A DNA stretch of 7,058 nt, from positions 1 through 7,058 of the forward strand of contig CAZIPA010000053.1 of the NCBI GenBank assembly GCA_964541085.1, read 5' to 3'. Of this stretch, positions 5,030 through 7,058 are shown one piece after another (the stretch's first letter is position 1; the number at the start of each line of letters is the position of its first letter). This DNA is from UBA4644 sp964541085 (lineage in GTDB: Bacteria > Bacillota > Clostridia > Oscillospirales > Butyricicoccaceae). The position numbers and the translations under genes were made by a program. A model generated the notes under the pieces. It was not told the DNA's origin. It saw nothing but the letters and a program-made list of their open reading frames with translations, and searched no databases.

Positions 5030-5974
5030 ATGCTCAAATATATCCTGCGTCGTTTTTGCAGCGCAGTCCTCAGTCTGTTTATCATTGTAACAGCAATGTT
5101 CTGTCTGCTGCGTTTGATGCCCATCGAGGGCTATCTGGGCGCCGATGTGGATAAGCTGTCCGAGGAGGTTATCGCCGCCAAGCTGGCGTCGAAGGGCCTG
5201 GACAAGCCGCTTCATATTCAGCTCATCAATTTTTATAAGGGCCTGTTTCATGGTGATCTGGGCCGTTCCTGGATCTTCCGGAAGGATGTTCCGGTAATGG
5301 AGATCATCCAGCCCAAAATCGGCGTTTCGCTGAAAATGGGCGGAATTTCAATGGTGTTCGCGCTGCTGCTGGGTATGCCGCTGGGCATCGTCATGGCACG
5401 GAGCAAGGGCAAATGGCCTGACAAACTGGGCACCGCCTTTATCGTCTTTATTCAGGCGGCGCCTTCTGCGGTATACTTCCTGTTCATTCAGATGTATTTT
5501 ACCGAATGGTTCCCCCTCCCCATGCTGTACAGCAGTGACTCCGTGGTTTCCTGGATCCTGCCCATTCTCTGTCTGTCTCTTCCCTCCATTGCCAGCTATG
5601 GTATGTGGATGCGCCGGTATATGGTGGATCAGATGAATCAGGATTATGTAAAGCTGGCAAAGGCCAAGGGTGTTTCCGAACGGCGCATTATGAACAGCCA
5701 CATTTTCCGCAATGCCGTGGTGCCGATGGTACAGACGATTCCCGGTTCGCTGCTGCTGACCATTATGGGTTCTCTGTATGTGGAGTCCATTTTCTCCGTT
5801 CCCGGCATGGGTGGTCTGCTGATCAATGTGATTCAGCGTCAGGATAATACGATGGTGCAGGCACTGGTGCTGATTTTCTCCAGTCTGGGCATTATCGGTC
5901 TGTTCCTGGGTGATCTGATGATGGTTCTCGTCGATCCCCGCATCAGCCTGAGCAGAGGGGAGGGCAAGCGATAA
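5030..5974 (+). CDS. oppB: Peptide ABC transporter permease, OppB/DppB family
   Basis: One of the two membrane subunits that form the peptide channel. From the ATG at 5030 it has 314 residues, normal for OppB/DppB. A short positive N-terminus (MLKYILRRF) leads into TM1 (about 9-30). An extracytoplasmic region (31-100) includes the family-typical GDLGRSW (75-81). Further membrane segments lie near 102-122, 133-157, 173-192, 231-253 and 277-301. The cytoplasmic EAA loop, which docks to the ATPase, is DYVKLAKAKGVSERRIMNSHIFRNAVVP (205-232, with G214). The VESIFSVPGMGGLL segment (251-264) is typical of the family. The terminator at 4924-4962 separates it from oppA. Its TAA overlaps the oppC ATG by one base (TAATG), so the permeases should be made together. 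The substrate is assigned by family only. Confidence 0.93.
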   Translation: MLKYILRRFCSAVLSLFIIVTAMFCLLRLMPIEGYLGADVDKLSEEVIAAKLASKGLDKPLHIQLINFYKGLFHGDLGRSWIFRKDVPVMEIIQPKIGVSLKMGGISMVFALLLGMPLGIVMARSKGKWPDKLGTAFIVFIQAAPSAVYFLFIQMYFTEWFPLPMLYSSDSVVSWILPILCLSLPSIASYGMWMRRYMVDQMNQDYVKLAKAKGVSERRIMNSHIFRNAVVPMVQTIPGSLLLTIMGSLYVESIFSVPGMGGLLINVIQRQDNTMVQALVLIFSSLGIIGLFLGDLMMVLVDPRISLSRGEGKR

Positions 5975-7035
5975 TGGCATTATTCAGAAAAGGCGCTCGC
6001 ATGGAAAAGCTGTCCAGGGGCCTGATGACCCAGATGGAAAAGGAGCTTTCCGCAGAAGAGCGGGACGAGCTGACTCCGGAAGAGATCGCTGCCCTGCCGG
6101 CCGAGGATTTTATCCCTCAGCGCTTTGATGAGCAAAAGGCGGAGGACACCGGCTATTCCAATTATTCTTATTGGCGCTGCACCTTCCAGGCATTCTGGAA
6201 GAACAAGGTCGCCCGCATCCTGATGATCGCACTGTGTGCGCTGGTGGTGTTCACCATCATTCAGCCCTATCTGCCCGGTCAAAAGGATCCCAACGAAATT
6301 TTCAATGTGTATGACAAATACGGCAAGGCCACGCCGCAAAAGAATGAAGCGCCCAGCGCCGAATACTGGTTCGGCACGGACAGCGTAGGACACGATCTGT
6401 GGGCCCGTATCTGGTCCGGTACCCGCACTTCCCTGCTGCTGGCGCTGATTGTGGCCTCGGTGAACTGTATTGTAGGTATCACTGTCGGTGTGCTGTGGGG
6501 CTATGTGCGCAAGCTGGATGCCCTGCTCACCGAGGTTTACAACATTATGGACAACATCCCCCGTACCATCATCCTGATTCTGATGTCCTACATTCTGCGG
6601 GCAGGCATGACCACGATGATTATCTCCATGTGTATTGTGGGCTGGCTGGGCATGGCCCGGTTTATCCGCAATCAGGTGGTTATCATCCGTGACCGGGACT
6701 ATAACCTGGCTTCCCGTTGTCTGGGCACCCATACCCGCCGGATCATGGTGCGGAACCTGCTGCCCTATCTGGTGTCGGTGATTATGCTGCAAACGGCGCT
6801 GGCCATTCCCACCGTACTGTCGGACGAGGTGTTTCTGACCTACTGCGGTCTGGGTATGCCCAAGTCTGTGGCATCGCTGGGCGGACTGGTGGAGGATGGC
6901 CGTATGGTCATGATGTCCCCCTCTCTGCGGTATCAGCTGATTATTCCCGCTGCCGTTGTGACCTTTATCACCGTGTCCTTCTACCTGATCGGTAATGCGT
7001 TTGCCGATGCGGCAGACCCGAGAAACCATGTGTAA
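5974..7035 (+). CDS. oppC: Peptide ABC transporter permease, OppC/DppC family, with long N-terminal extension
   Basis: The second channel subunit, 353 residues against the usual ~300. The extra length is mainly an N-terminal cytoplasmic region (1-78) rich in charge (MEKELSAEERDELTPEEIAALPAEDF); related long forms occur in Clostridia as far as I recall. TM1 is about 80-98. The extracytoplasmic segment ends in the OppC hallmark YWFGTDSVGHDLWARIWSGTR (131-151). Other membrane segments lie near 153-176, 194-209, 213-230, 264-285 and 321-343. The EAA loop is RDYNLASRCLGTHTRRIMVRNLLP (241-264, with G251), and LTYCGLGM (288-295) is a further family segment. The C-terminal DPR is typical. The start overlaps the oppB stop (TAATG) and is preceded by the purine-rich GGGGAGGG about 10 nt upstream; an in-frame ATG at 6001 lacks a ribosome site and is less likely. 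Confidence 0.93.
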   Translation: MALFRKGARMEKLSRGLMTQMEKELSAEERDELTPEEIAALPAEDFIPQRFDEQKAEDTGYSNYSYWRCTFQAFWKNKVARILMIALCALVVFTIIQPYLPGQKDPNEIFNVYDKYGKATPQKNEAPSAEYWFGTDSVGHDLWARIWSGTRTSLLLALIVASVNCIVGITVGVLWGYVRKLDALLTEVYNIMDNIPRTIILILMSYILRAGMTTMIISMCIVGWLGMARFIRNQVVIIRDRDYNLASRCLGTHTRRIMVRNLLPYLVSVIMLQTALAIPTVLSDEVFLTYCGLGMPKSVASLGGLVEDGRMVMMSPSLRYQLIIPAAVVTFITVSFYLIGNAFADAADPRNHV

Positions 7036-7047
7036 GGAGGGGTCATG

Positions 7048-7058
7048 ATGCAAAAAGA
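7048..7058 (+). CDS. Start of the next operon gene, probably an Opp ATPase (partial)
   Basis: Only four residues or fewer are visible (MQK...). AAGGAGG (7034-7040) overlaps the oppC stop codon and lies 7 nt before the ATG at 7048; another in-frame ATG immediately upstream at 7045 is only 4 nt away and less well spaced. In opp operons the permeases are normally followed by OppD and OppF, the cytoplasmic ATPases, so this is expected to be one of them. That assignment rests on position alone. Confidence 0.5.

Noticed and set aside
5980..7053. 357-codon minus-strand open frame over oppC
   Set aside because: It is a His/Gln-rich antisense shadow of a clear permease gene.

Overview
The window looks like a piece of a Gram-positive Clostridia chromosome, most likely an Oscillospirales-type gut anaerobe. 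The reasons are moderately GC-rich coding regions with AT-rich spacers, strong AGGAGG-type ribosome sites, tRNA genes that encode their own CCA, a YerC-family TrpR-like regulator, and a lipoprotein peptide-binding protein at the head of an Opp-type operon. This placement is inferred from style and families; no species can be named from the sequence.

Layout. Positions 1-303 (minus strand) hold a compact tRNA array read leftward as Val(TAC)-Asp(GTC)-Phe(GAA)-Gly(GCC), with the Gly gene cut by the window edge. A full-consensus promoter (TTGACA, 17-bp spacer, TATAAT) drives it from 325-353. Positions 372-2334 (minus strand) hold a three-gene operon read leftward: a YerC/YecD-type TrpR-like regulator, a class I SAM-dependent methyltransferase that overlaps it by 4 bp, and hslO (Hsp33 redox chaperone). 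Positions 2335-2826 are a 492-bp divergent intergenic region with one promoter for each side and several inverted repeats. Positions 2827-7058 (plus strand) hold the start of an oligopeptide ABC importer operon: oppA-like lipoprotein, an internal terminator, the permeases oppB and oppC joined by a 1-bp overlap, and the first codons of a further gene, expected to be the ATPase.

How the genes work together. The binding protein captures peptides outside the membrane, the two permeases form the channel, and one or two ATPases beyond the right edge should power uptake. The strong hairpin between oppA and oppB probably keeps the binding protein in excess over the permeases. A short upstream segment can pair with the terminator loop, so read-through may be tunable. 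The leftward operon combines a DNA-binding regulator, a small-molecule or macromolecule methyltransferase and an oxidative-stress chaperone; a shared function is not evident.

I see no mobile element, CRISPR array, phage gene or defence system, and no convincing undescribed system. The more interesting items are regulatory: the oppA-oppB terminator with its possible competing hairpin, the CAAAATWT repeats upstream of the opp promoter, the tRNA T-arm-like sequence inside the tRNA promoter, and a possible tRNA remnant in the divergent spacer.
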